The notes under the pieces are model-generated. The model worked only from the letters and a program-made list of their open reading frames with translations. It did no database searches and was not told the origin of the DNA. A DNA stretch of 64,000 bases from Jacaranda mimosifolia (lineage: Eukaryota; Streptophyta; Magnoliopsida; Lamiales; Bignoniaceae): the NCBI GenBank assembly GCA_018894105.1, contig CM032123.1, positions 29,985,744 through 30,049,743 of the forward strand, given 5' to 3'. This document shows, piece by piece, positions 51,501 through 63,103 of the stretch (its first letter is position 1; every line of letters starts with the position of its first letter). The position numbers and the translations under genes are program-made.

Positions 51501-52107
51501 ATTTAGATAATTTGAGTGAAGGAATGATCTATTATTGGGCCTACTGAGATGTTTAGATAGTACAAAGTTATTTATTTTATTTTACGAAGTTGTTTATTTT
51601 ATTTACGAAATTATTATTATTTTTTTCTTACTAATGACATGTGATTTCATTTCGATGTTTTGGTCATCTCCACCTCTATGTAATTTTTTTTTTTTTAACA
51701 ATGAATGCTAGGGGGTCCATGCAAAATATTTCGCCACTTTGTTTGGTAGTGTTTATGGAAAAAATATAAGTGGTACAAAAATCTTGAAAATGACATAAGT
51801 ATAAATTTTTAAGTTTTTAAAAAATAATAAATTTTGCAAAAATATTAAGAATCACATAAATATAAATTTTTAAGTCTTTTAAAAGAATATAAGTGATGCA
51901 AAAATATTTAAAATTTTCTAACTTATTTTTATATATATTGAAAAATTAAAAAATTGGTGGGCTAGCCCACTTGCCTAGGCACGACCCGCCTATTTGGGGG
52001 TTTGGGCCGGGCCCCCTTATGGGGCAGTCGGCCTATGATGGGATTTGAAACCAAATTTGTAAGAGGCCTAGGTTAAATGGCCTGACCCAGAACATTTGAC
52101 ACCTCTG
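48511..52107 (+). mobile_element. Decayed hAT element (possibly composite)
   Basis: The left end tagggatgtcaacggg (48511) and the reverse complement of the right end (cagaggtgtcaaatg) are loosely inverted. Both subterminal regions carry gtgggcc/ggcccac palindromes (48941-48954 and 51958-51971). The interior carries a hAT transposase pseudogene on +. The flanks tagagagg and ggtagagg do not give a clean 8-bp duplication. The left 350 bp may belong to a separate non-autonomous element, so the boundaries are approximate. Confidence 0.6.
49990..51515 (+). pseudogene. hAT transposase (RICESLEEPER-like), heavily decayed
   Basis: Fragments in successive frames follow the order of plant hAT transposases. 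LCITIHWIDDN near 50090 is the catalytic-domain region. FDNVPNNISVIRELVRLL at about 50250-50300 and FFHVRCFSHFLHL near 50330 follow. An open block at 50541-50777 includes DADWDIVEVLAPLLQIFNDK. HVSEVIYAMESKFLKYYENN is near 50800. The C-terminal dimerisation domain near 51180-51300 includes FDVLEWWKNNAKLYSVLSHI and VASEDAFGVAKS. Numerous stops and frameshifts make it non-functional. An N-terminal BED finger is not clearly visible. Confidence 0.82.
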
Positions 52108-52115
52108 GGTAGAGG

Positions 52116-52766
52116 ATACTCACAAATATAGGTACTTAGATAAATGGGAGAAAAAAATGGGAGAAAAAGCCCATAAAAATAAAGTACTACTCTTGAAACT
52201 CGTCATAAACAAGTAAATACCCTAAGTGATAAGCCATTCCTATGATAAAGAGGGCTAAGTCTGAAGAATACTATGTTTGGTGTGATGAGCTTTTAGAAGT
52301 AGAATATATATTGGTTTATAGAGGACAAAAAGTTTTTCATAAGAAGGTTGAGCTCTCGAGGTATATTTTGTTTGGTCCATGAGATCATCCCTCCAAGTGA
52401 TAGAAAAACACCAAGGTCGGGAGAAAGAATGTAAAATATTTAATTTTGTAGGAAATTTGGACTTACTATGGAAGTAGAGAAGTTCTTATACATCTAGCTT
52501 TTGATGAAAAAAGGAATAAAAATGGATGAGGAATTGCCTTACCTAAGTACATAAAGTTGTGGCAATTTGGAAAACAAAACAAAGGAAGCAGGAGTAAGTC
52601 GGGATAAATACATCTCAAATCCTTGAGCTATGTTAGTATATAAATAGGGGATGAGAAACCTCAAGTCTGCTTCTAATTATGCAAAAAAAAAGCATAAACA
52701 CCCAATAGGAAATGTAGTAGGTGAGTGATGATTTGATAGAAATTATAAAATACATGGGGACTCCTT
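52116..52766. other. Intergenic, no recognised gene
   Basis: AT-rich with short frames only. It may include decayed transposon sequence that I cannot classify. Confidence 0.4.
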
Positions 52767-53039
52767 AATTTTTTTTTGGGAGAAAAGATAGGAGCATACT
52801 TTACTCTTATCTTAGTATTATTAAATCATGGAAGCAACATTACATTTTAGTTCATGGAAGATGGAAAATTATCAGTAACCATGAGAGCTATTTAAGAGTT
52901 TGCTAGCTTAGCTAGATATAAATGGTTTTCATCAATGAGTACTAATGCATGGCAATCCATATTTCTCTATTCGAATGAGCGCCATGATGCACCCATAAAG
53001 TTCTTTTCTTTGGAATACTTGTGAGGATTGGGTGTCACA

Positions 53040-56000
53040 TGATTGGTTGGTAAGAGGGTCTGCCACTTGGTTCCCTTCGTAATGAATGTGGGTAAGTTGA
53101 ACTTATATTATGTCCCATTATCTTCCTAATTTTTTAACAATATGTTTTGTGTTCTAGGGGCCTTGTTGGGATGATGATATGAGATGAAGGAGGTTTGTAT
53201 AATCCACTTCCATCTACACTCTCTCCAACTGTTTTCTATACAAAGCTTCAACCCTTTTATTAAGTCGTGCATTTCCACTAGGATACAGTTTGATTATCCT
53301 AAATATGAGTGGAAAACAAGCATAATGTCTCTATGTTCATCCCCGACCACGCCACCTATGCTTGCTATGCATGGATGGCCTCTTGAAGCTCCATTCGAAT
53401 TAAGCTTGTACCGTCCAGTGCTTGGTTTTCTCTAGAGGACAAGCATCCACCCTCGTATGCTTGGTAGCTGCAAATGGCATTCAAGGGCTTGAGCTGCCAT
53501 TTGATCTCCCTTTCATAATGCCCTGAGTGATACACGTGACATAATGACCAGGACAAAGGGTTGCGACCATGCGAGGGTAAGCTAACCCCTAAAACTTGTC
53601 CTTAGTTCGGATTATAGGTTGCAACACACTTTCATGAAGTCAAAATTGCTAGTAGTCTCCGGTCAATCATACGGTGGTCAATTCATTCCTGGGCCTTGTA
53701 CACACCACCCCGTAGAAAGACATCATGATCCCTTGTGGAGAAAAAGTAATTTGCTAAGATGGAACAAAAGATATCAAATTTCTACTAAGATAACTGAAAG
53801 TTCTAACCAATAAGAATTTTAATAACCTAAAAAAATGATTAGGGCCCAGCAAAAATTACTTAGTTTTCAAGATCCCGTTATACGTTCTATCCATATATGT
53901 TCTGATCTCCAACTCATACTTGATCCGATTGCATTTTAATAGAATTGAGAGAATACTCCAAATGATTTTGAGTTTACCTTGGCTGTAGCAACCATTTGAT
54001 CTCATTTTCATAAGTTGTATGTCATGAGCTTCGCTTTGTATAGTTTGTTTAGATGTTGGTTGACATGCCAAATAATCCCTTCATGATTCATTGATTTTGC
54101 GTGATCTATGGCATCATTGTGTGTGCACACCACACAAGCTATATGATTAGAGAAGGTAATATATTTTGAATGTGAGTGGATATTGGAAATGGGGAAGAGG
54201 AATTCCATACCTTAATGTATTGTGCTACGCTAACATTTTTTGTCAAAGGAATATCAAAAATTTTACCAAAGAATTAACAGACGTGTTGAGCGATTTTGTT
54301 TTCAATGAATACTTGGTATATTGTCTCATTTGCATTGTAACATCGGCAGTGAGATGCTACGCAATACCCTTGGTTTGAAGCATCAATTCAAGTGGAAGCA
54401 TGTTTCTGCGGATCCTTCAATTAAATATTGACATTGTGGGAGTGAGATATTTAGACCAGATTTTGCTGTATTTAGGTTGCACTTCTTTCTTGAGGCGGAC
54501 ATGCTCTTATGCCGTTTTTAGGAAGAATTGATCATTAGGTGTTAGTTTTCACCAACAATGGTATGACTGTTGATCATCCCATGGAACCATCATAATATCC
54601 TTTGCAATGTGATGAGGCACAAATTTGTGGAGTTTCTCCACATCTCATGAATTGTATCCCAAAATTCTTGGACTTGAAGTTGGCAACTCCCACTTTTCTG
54701 AAGGATCTCATAAAGGGGATTTTCTCTAAACCAGTTATCGTACTAAAATGAGATTTTACTTGTTCCGAAAGTCCAAAAAATGTGGTTGTCTACCTTATTC
54801 GCATGCTATTTAATACATTTTTTTTTGTTGGTGAATCATGTAGAAACTATCGTGACCCCAGGATGGCGAGAATCGTAATATTTCTTGGTTATGGTTTGAG
54901 TCCAAAATAGATGTTTTTTGTCTTAACATCCACCAAAACTTTATGAAAACTTCCTTAATTAAATCATGAAAATACCAAGTGCTAAAACCTTTTTCTAATT
55001 CCAGATATCATATATTTTGTGCCAAGAAATCTAGTATATTTTCTTTTTTCCATTGGGGGAGCCCTGAAGAAATAGTTGAACAATCTTTCAATATGCTAAA
55101 TTACATAATTAGGAGGTCTAAGCACTTGTAGCAAGCAAACCGACATGCAATATAGCATGCTTTTTATTAACAATAATCGGCCACCATGAGAGAGTGTCTT
55201 GTTTTCCCATCCAGTAGTTTGATTCTTAATTTTCCCAACAAGCTCATCGAATAACACATATTTTTTGTTACCTTTGAATAGTGGAGCCCCCAGGCATTTT
55301 ATAGGGAGATTATTCTAGAGAATCTAATCATAAACTCTAGACATTGAACCTTGATTGCTGGAAGTTTTTGAGAGAGTGTCTTGTTTTCTCATCCGGTAGT
55401 TTGATTCTTAATTTTCCTAGCAAGCTCATTGAATAACACACCTTTTTTTGTTACCTTTGAATAGTAGAACCCCCAGGCATTTTATAGGGAGATTCTTCTA
55501 GAGAATCTAATCATAAACTTTAGATATTGGACCTTGATTTTTGGAAGTTTTTTATCCATAATAAATGAACTTTTGTTTATGTTCATTAACTGAATGGAAA
55601 TGTGCTCGTAATAATTGATAAAAGCCATCAATTTCATAATCCCTTGACCATGAGCAGTAGCAAAGATGATCATGTCATTTGTGTAAGTGAGCTGGGAGAG
55701 ATGATAGGCTTTTTTAGTTTTGTAGTATATACAAGGATTGTTTTCAAACAATTGATCTAATCTACGAGAAAATGTTTTCGTTGAGATAATGAACAAGCTG
55801 ATGATAACGGGTTGCATTGACAGGGCTCTCTGGATGTTTAAAGAAACCCCACATTCTCCATTTAGAAGAACTGAAAACCAATATGTTTCAATTATTACCT
55901 GAACCTAATTGATCCATTTTTTGGGACCCTAAAATTCTAAAGCATCTTGAACAGAAATGACAATTGTAAATGATCGTGTGCCTTGGCTGCGTTGAGTTTT

Positions 56001-56480
56001 AGCACCATGTTTCCATCGTATGTTTTCCACCAGATGTCATGTATCATCTCTTGGGCTAGCAATATATTTTCAACTATACTCCGTCTAGCTATAAATCCAC
56101 CTTAATTGGGTGAGATAATTTTTGGAAAGATGCTCACAATCCTGGTGTTCATTATCTTTGCGATTATTATGCTTATCACATTGCATAAGAAGATGACCCG
56201 GAGATTATTACAAGCACTAGGATTATCTATTTTTGGAATTAGAACTAATATTGTTGTTATAAAACTTTAGGGGAGAGACCCACCTTGAAAAAAATCCAAT
56301 ATTGCTTGTGAAGATCTCCCTTAATGAACTCCTAACATTTTTGATAAAATAGGGAAAATCCTTTTGCCCCAGCAACACTTTCAAAATGGATGCTAAAGAC
56401 TGCTTGATGTTTTTTCTTGTGAAGGCATATTACAAAGTAAGGTTGCATCCTCCCGCAAGAGAAAATGTGGATTCATGTCA
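53040..56480 (-). pseudogene. LINE reverse transcriptase / RNase H polyprotein, decayed
   Basis: From about 56470 downward, fragments include YIPKDFLDMNPHFLLREDAT, LVLIPKIDNPSA near 56240, FLCNVISIIIAKIMNTRI and ARRSIVENILLAQEMIHDI near 56060-56100. The catalytic YxDD region appears as LTYTNDMIIFATAHGQG near 55690, so the usual A is T and the first D is N. The zf-RVT region CCRCYNANETIYQVFIENK lies near 54360. An RNase H domain lies at about 53440-53040 (ENQALDGTSLIRMELQEAIH upstream, then MHDLIKGLKLCIENSW). Frameshifts and stops are numerous. Confidence 0.78.
55189..55552. repeat. Two-copy 182-bp tandem duplication inside the LINE
   Basis: agagtgtcttgttttc begins at 55191 and again at 55373. 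ggaagttttt ends the copies at 55360-55369 and 55542-55551. Intervening landmarks (ccaggcattttatagggaga, then gagaatctaatcataaac) recur at the same 182-bp offset. The copies differ at a limited number of bases. Confidence 0.88.
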
Positions 56481-56524
56481 AGAAAGTCCTTTGGTATATA
56501 ATTGTTACCTAGCACAAGGATGTT

Positions 56525-58739
56525 TTGAAAGTGTTCAGAAGCTGATTCTCTTATTTCATTAGGTTATGAGATAGTAATTCCATCAACCTAAAGGCAAGAG
56601 TAGTGTTAAGATCTATAAATCAAAACTTCATAAGCTTAAAAGTAACTAAGCTACTTGAGCTACCAAGGATCTAATCATGCTATAGATCTGGATTAGGATG
56701 AAGAATTACTTCTTGTAGCTCAAAAACAAGGAGAAGATCAACTATCTCTCTGAATCCAAAAACTGTCTGGAACTGGCATAGGAGAAAGATGGCAATGTTT
56801 GCCCTGGCTATATTGCTCCAAAATTCACAAAAAGCCTTCTGGATTGCTCCAAAAAAATTCGCCAACCGGAAGCTGTTGCAGGTGGATCTCCAAATCCGAG
56901 CAAGTTAAGTGCCTTGCCTCTATTGATATGATCCACACACCAAACAATCTTCCCATTTTCCCTCACTAGATGCTGGAGTTAGAGAGGAGAAAATGAGGTA
57001 GAGGTGGCTGATTTTCAGGTTGGGAGGAAGAAGAAATACAAAGCTTCAACTCATTATGCAATGCATGGAGAGAGAGATTTTGGAGGGAATGCAAGAATCA
57101 AATTCTTACACTTTTAGCAATGCTTATTTGAATTTTTCAAGCACTCTATATCTATATATAGATGGTGGAAGGTGTGATGCTAGTTGGCATGGCACCTTCC
57201 TCAAGGTGACCGCCCAAGTGGCATGCCAAGTTGGCAAAATTCAAATTCAAGTCTTGAATTTCAAGTGCATTTCAATTTCATTTGGAATGTAATTCCAAAT
57301 TAATTAAGATGTTAATTTAAATGAACATTTCATTTAAATTTTTCCTCCAAAAGTATTCTTCCCGTTAATTAAATTAAATACTTTAATTTAATTAATTAAC
57401 CTTTGATTTAAAATAAAACAACCTTAACTCTTAAGCTTAAATTAGTCAACTTAACTCTTTAAGTCAACTTGTCCAATTGATGATCAACATGGTAACAAAT
57501 AATTAACTCCTTAATTATTGGTCTAATTTGACTCTTAAATTAGTTGATTAATTTAACACTTATATTAATCAATCCAAAATTTACCATAAAATTGGGACCT
57601 TGAAAATGGGTCACCAAAGGGTGAACTAACACTTAGAAAATTGCTCTACCAATTTTGGAAGCTATTTGGCTTATGTGTGTGGTCCAATAGGTTCTACCAT
57701 TAATTGGACATGGGCTCACAACTCTTTGTGACTTTTAAATATCTTATATTCATTTTAGTTTAAAACTCCTTTTAAACTAATCGACTTAATTCAATTAATC
57801 TCATTAATTGAAAAGTACCTAATCTCCATGGTCGATGTCCAACCTCAAGCCCATCGAGCTCAACTAACTGGCCGAAATGAATATTCTGGAGAACCATCAC
57901 AGCTCTACGCGTACGATGCAAATATGGTCATTTTGTCTCCTATCTCTCAAAAGAGGCCTAGGACAAGATATTTGCCGGCTCCCTAATAGCATCAATACTA
58001 TGTTTCTATTCTCAATGTTCAATTTCTTTGTGTGACATCACCTTTGAAAAACTCCTTTTTCAAATTGTCACATCACCTTGCGCAATAATTTTTTGGAGTT
58101 GACTATTATAGAACACATAGGAGATGCACTCGTCCTTCACAAAAGTGAGGAGTCGGATTCCATCTTGAATCTCACAAACCTCAATGCCAAGTAGCTTATA
58201 TCCAATTTCAACTCGAAAGACCCGCTAAGTGGTCAAGGAAGAGTCAAAGCATAAGGACCGAACAAGAGGTTACCATGGATCCTCAGGTCAAAGAACTAAT
58301 AATACGCACTAGCGTAAGTGGGAGAATTAACCACTACCGACTTGCCACTATGGCTATTTGGTGGATTCTCTGGAGGGTCTTCAGTACCTTGTTCTCTAAC
58401 AAGCACCCATTAACGTGCATCCGTATGTCATACGGATTGCTCATGGAACAGAGCAATATCCAACTCTTGGATTTATATATCGTTAGTGCAAGTCTATCCA
58501 GATCTTTGATACCCTGTCTCATAAGATCCAATGACTTGGAAGTTTTAAGATCATGACTGTATAAGATTCATTCCATGATCACCACCCAGTGAACTAATCA
58601 AGTCCTATAGTCATGTATGATCTAAGGGTTTTATCCAAATACAAGTGAAGTAATATAAAGCATAAGATGAAGATGAGCATATCATTCAATCAAAATTGTT
58701 TTACAAGGAAATAGCTTTTACAAGGCCAATCTAATTGGT
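56525..58739 (-). mobile_element. Copia-type LTR, minus orientation, 5' tip missing
   Basis: It is closely related to the solo LTR in UTP20 intron 4 and in the same orientation. Shared blocks include the TATA-like ctatatctatatatagatgg near 57150, ggtcgatgtccaacctcaag at about 57830, and gagcaatatcca followed by gcaagtctatcc near 58450-58500. The right edge stops at ccaatctaattgg, lacking the first 20 or so bases (TGTTGGAAATAGTGCCC) of the family. The left edge is placed at tgaaagtg by analogy with the family's end and is tentative. No target duplication was confirmed. Confidence 0.72.
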
Positions 58740-58740
58740 G

Positions 58741-58838
58741 AATCGTGATCTCGCCCTAATGCAAAAGGTCTTTGAAGGACATCTTGAGATGATGGGTTTT
58801 AAGACTATGGGGCATCGACTTTAGGGCAAGTGGGAGAT
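58741..58838 (+). mobile_element. Copia internal 3' end with polypurine tract
   Basis: About 98 bp ending in gggcaagtgggagat directly before an LTR start. The context aagtgggagattgttgg at the 3' LTR boundary is a well-known feature of plant Ty1/Copia elements. Here it reads aagtgggagattattag, i.e. two G-to-A changes. Confidence 0.75.
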
Positions 58839-60772
58839 TATTAGAATAGTGCCCCGCAACTAATGAGATTGGTATGTAAACTATTTCACTTGTGATATAA
58901 TCTTGATTGAATGGTATTCATATTAAATGGCCATTTTTATCATATGCTTTATTTACTTTATTAGTGTTTGGTTGAAGCCCATAAATCATGCAAGACTATG
59001 GGACTTGGTCACGCACTGGGTGGTGGTCATGAAATAAATCTTATACGATCATGATATTAAAATATCCCAAGTCATAAAATCTTATGAGACAGGGCATTTA
59101 AAATTCGAATAGACTTGCACTAACGATGCGTAAATCTAAGGAGTGGGATATTGCTCTATTTCATGAGCAATCCATGTTAGACATTAGTGCATGTTAGTGG
59201 GTGCTTGTTAGAGAATAAGTTTACTAGAGGACCGTCAGGAGAATCTACTAGATAGCCAAAGTGGCAAGTCGATAGTGACAAGTTCTCCAGCTTATGCTAG
59301 TACATATGATTAGTTCTTTGACCTGATGATCCATGGCAACCTTGTGTTTAGGTCCTCGTGCTTTGACTCTTCGTTGATGAATTTGCGGGTCTTTCGGGTT
59401 GAGCTTAGGTATGAGCTACTTAGACATGGAAGTTTGTGAGATCCAAGAAGGGATCCGACTCCTCATCATTGTGAAGGGTGATTGCATCTCCTATGTATTC
59501 TATAATGATCGATTCCAAGAAATCCTTGCGCAAGGTAGTATGGAAATTTGGAAAATGAGTTTTCCAAAGATAAGGTCATAAAGGGGAATCAAACATTGGG
59601 AATAGATATATAGTCATCGAGGCTATTAGGGAACCAGCAAATATCTTGCCGTAGGCCTCTTTTGGGAGATAGGGGACGGAAGGACCGTATTTACATGGAA
59701 CGTGTAGAGCTAGAATGGTTCACCACATATTTGTTTTGACCAATTAGTTGGGCTCCATGGGATTGTGGTTAGACTTTCACTATGGAGATTGGGTACTTTT
59801 CAATTAATAGAGATTAATTGAATTGAGTTATTAGTTTAAAGGAGTTTAAACTAATATGAATATTCGATATTCAAAATATCACAAGTGTTGTGAACCCATG
59901 TCAAATGAGTGGGAGAACCTAATGGGTAACACACAAAAGCCAAATTACAAGTTCTACTTGGTAAATGAGTTTTCTAAGTGTAAGAAGTATTCCTCTAAGT
60001 GACTGATTTTTTAGGTAAAATTGGTTGGCTAATTTTTAGTTATTATGGCATGATTTATTTAATTGTTAAATTATTCAAAATAATTTAAGGAGTTAAATTA
60101 GACCTATTAAATTAAGGAGTTAATTTAATTGGTGCCATATGACAATTAATTAGTCAAGTTAAATACACTTGTTAGTTTAAAGAGTTAAGTTAGTTGACTT
60201 AAGTGTTAAGTCAAAGTCCAATTAATTGAATTAAATAGTTTAATTTAATTAAAGTGAAGACTTGATTTTGGAGAAAAATTCAAATGAAGGAGTTCATTTG
60301 GCATGCGTTTGGAATTTGTTTGGATGACATTTCATGAGATGTAATGAAGATTCCAAATGAAATTCAAATGCAAGTGAAATTTACATTTCACAAGCAACGT
60401 GCTTGCTTAGGTGGCACCTCAAGGGAGGTGTGATGCCAACTAGCATCGCACTTTCCCTCCATCTATATATAGATATAGGTGGCCAGCTATTGGAAGCTAA
60501 TCACATGCTTTTCATATCTAATTGTTAGATTGGGATGGAAATGGGCTCGGGTAAACTGGGGACCCGCCCTAGATAGGGCGGGGTGAGTTCGGGGTGAAAC
60601 AAATAGCGTTCGGGACAGGTAGCGGGTTTTGATTAGAAAGACCCGCCTAGGTCCGGGGAAGGTTATGGGTTTAGATGGACCCGCCCTGGATGCACCTCGT
60701 ATAATAGTAATTATATAACATATATATTTATATTATATGGTATATATATATATTATATAATATATATTATAT

Positions 60773-61945
60773 GGGTGAATTGCATTTTACCCCCCTGTGA
60801 AAATGGAAAAGAGCAAAAAGACCCCCTATGAAAAAAAAAAAAGGCAACAAACCTCCTTGTGATTTTAAAAAAATAGCAAATTACCCCCCTCTGTCTCGTG
60901 GTGTAATTCACGCGCGGCAAATACGATTGTTTTAGGGTTTTTGCAGTTGAAATGTCAATTTTACCCTTAAATATTAACTGTTGGATGAATTAGAAAAAAA
61001 TCAATGGCTCAAATTACTTCTAATTATAAAAATATAAAATATTATACATATATTTAAATATATATTACTTCTGATTAAATATATGTATGTATTATAGATA
61101 CATATTTATATATATAAACCTGCAACTCTCCCCTATTCCAACCCCACCCCCCCACCCCCAGGCAACCCTTCCCCATCCCACCGCCGTCGAGCGACGGCTG
61201 CCGCTCATAGAAGCAGCTGGTCCACGGCCTGTCACAGATCGGCCATTGCCGGGCCATAACCCTTACCTCCCTCTGTGAACGCGGCCGCCATGGGCTGTCA
61301 TAGATCGGCCATTGCCGGGTTTGCGGGTGGCCTGCGTAGGCGGCCATGGCCGGCTGTAGATGGCGCCGGCCATGGCTGCCTCTGTGGCTGCGTACGGCGC
61401 CGGCCATGGCCGCCGCTCGCAGAGGCGGAGAGTAAAAGTGGGGTGGGTGGGGTGTGTGTATTTATGTTTTATTTATTTATATATATTATATATAATATAT
61501 ACATAAATACAATGGCTATGTTTGGTTACATTTTTGAAAAATAATTTTTTTACTTCCAAATATTTATATAAAAATAAAAAATAGAATAAATTAGAAAGAT
61601 GAAAATTAAAAATAATTTTTAAATTGAAAAATAAAAAAGAATAAAGATAAATAAAAGAATAATATTTAATTTTATTTAACAAGAATGAATAAAAGAATAA
61701 AAGAAAGAAGATATATAAAATATATTTAAAAAAGAATAAATAAATAAAATTGAAAATATATGAAATAAGTAAGGGTAGTATAGTCTTTATACATTAAAAT
61801 TGTGACTAAATTGCATCAAATATGAGAGGGAGGCGGTGTGGTATTTTTTTAAAATCACAAGGAGGTTCGTTGCCTATTTTTTTTTCTTCATATGAGGTCT
61901 TTTTGCTCTTTTCCATTTCATAGGGGGGTAAAACCTAATTTACCC
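60773..61945. mobile_element. Non-autonomous MULE nested in the hAT element
   Basis: Long terminal inverted repeats of about 90 bp. The left starts gggtgaattgcattttaccc, then ctgtgaaaatggaaaagagc. The right, reverse-complemented, starts gggtaaattaggttttaccc, then ctatgaaatggaaaagagc; both continue to aacctccttgtgatttt. The sequence tatattatat is identical at 60763-60772 and 61946-61955, fitting a 9-10 bp MULE target duplication, although the surroundings are TA-rich. The interior contains a GC-rich block (61150-61430) unlike the rest of the window. Confidence 0.85.
61150..61430. other. GC-rich block inside the nested MULE
   Basis: Markedly GC- and CpG-rich in an otherwise AT-rich region. The 24-bp sequence starting tgtcacagatcggccattgc (61230) recurs at 61296 with one substitution. 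Palindromic ggccatggcc or gccggccatgg motifs occur at 61341, 61365 and 61398. Frames are open on both strands (- strand 61407-61075, + strand 61275-61544), but with biased low-complexity composition and no recognisable domain. It could be captured host sequence (Pack-MULE) or a GC-rich repeat. Confidence 0.6.
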
Positions 61946-62818
61946 TATATTATATATATAAGTATAAGTATCCAGTAGGCTATAATACTATATTAGAAAA
62001 TTAAGGCTTCTCTTTCTTTTTACTGTTTCAATTTTATTCTCTTAAACCTGCCACCCACCATAGCAAAATCAGTACATTCAAGTGATGATGAAGAAGAGAG
62101 GGTTTAAAAAAAAATACAAAAAAAGGGGTTAGGCGGGTCCAACCCGCCAAGTTCAGGGCCAAAGGGAAGGCTGGGTGGGGCGGGTTTTGGGTCTCTCAAT
62201 TGTCAGACGGGGCAAGTCCCAGGTCCTGCCAGACCGGCCCCGTTGCCATCCCTATTGTTAGATACACATTTTCCCTACAATTTTGTGTGATCTTCTCATG
62301 TATTGATATTTGACACCTTCTTCACCTCTCCCTCTCAAATAGGCCTCACCATACCTTCATCCTCAATTGTTCTAGCTGGTATTGAGGTTGATTAGTGCTT
62401 GTTATTGGTGTGTGGATTATTTCATTTGAGGCGAGACATTTGGATTGCTTTGCTCTTGGAAGATCTACAATAGGGCAGAAAGTTTGGTGCAACTTTTTGA
62501 GGCCTTGAAAATCTGATTTGTTGCTGAATTTTTTATTGAAAACTCCCCAAGGTGTGGAGGAGCTTGTGTCCGAATTTCAGTAAATTCTAAGGTGATTTGG
62601 TTGGGCAAACATTGCCTACAATTTGCTGCGCCAGGAGGAGACTGCCTTGAAGAGTTCAAGCTAGTCTTCATCTCTTTGGTTGGATTTTGCTATCTAGGTA
62701 ATTTTTTGACCTAAATCCACTTTAGTAGCATGATTAAGATCCCTGGGGAGGTGTAATCAAGTCTAATTTTAATTTCTAACTGTTTTATAATTGGATCCTT
62801 GGCTTACACCTTCTTTCA

Positions 62819-63103
62819 TATATGCACATATATAAAAATTATTTTATATATATATATTTAATTAATATATAAGTATGATTAATCTAGACCATCCACTTTA
62901 AAAAATTGAACTGTTTATACAAACAAGGGAGAAATTAATGAAAATTAAAAATATAAAGAAACAAATAAAGGTAAAAGATAATAAATAAAATTAAAATAAA
63001 TAATTCATTAAATATTATTTGAGGTTAATTCAGTGATTTTAGTATTAAATGAGTAGCACACAACATGATGGAGTCAATGAGCTACTTCTAGAAAACACAT
63101 GAA
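62819..63103. other. AT-rich spacer
   Basis: Contains TA-rich tracts near 62830-62870. No recognised feature. Confidence 0.45.

Larger units (their letters stand above)
52767..56524 (-). mobile_element. Dead L1-like LINE, 5' portion missing
   Basis: Reading leftward, the order is RT, zinc-binding domain, RNase H, then a possible 3' poly(A) seen as a T run at about 52768-52777 on +. The order fits plant L1-type LINEs. The endonuclease region is absent. The 5' side abuts the LTR that ends near 56525, so it was either 5'-truncated on insertion or cut by that LTR. A 182-bp tandem duplication lies within the RT-distal part. No target duplication was identified. Confidence 0.75.
60531..62253. mobile_element. 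hAT-type non-autonomous element nested in the LTR
   Basis: The termini are tgggatggaaatggg and, reverse-complemented at the right, agggatggcaacggg. The sequence attgttagat is identical at 60521-60530 and 62254-62263, consistent with an 8-bp hAT target duplication plus ambiguous edge bases. Excising the insert restores a continuous LTR. Subterminal regions are rich in gggcggg/cccgcc motifs. The centre is occupied by another element (60773-61945). No transposase is present. Confidence 0.85.
58839..62818 (+). mobile_element. Copia-type 3' LTR, plus orientation, with nested insert
   Basis: It starts tattagaatagtgcccc (degenerate TGTTGGAATAGTGCCC) after the polypurine tract and ends near ccttctttca at 62818. 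Removing the insert at 60531-62253 and one copy of its flanking repeat leaves about 2247 bp, against 2253 bp for the solo LTR at 13020. This supports both boundaries. A TATA-like atctatatatagatatag lies at about 60462-60480, the same offset as in the solo LTR. It is oriented opposite to the LTR at 56525-58739. Confidence 0.78.

Noticed and set aside
48503..52115. tagagagg / ggtagagg as an 8-bp hAT target duplication
   Set aside because: The match is only partial and needs shifted registers, so the element boundaries are left approximate.
61075..61544. Both-strand open frames in the GC-rich block as genes
   Set aside because: Stop-free frames are expected by chance in GC-rich DNA. Composition is low-complexity and no domain is visible.
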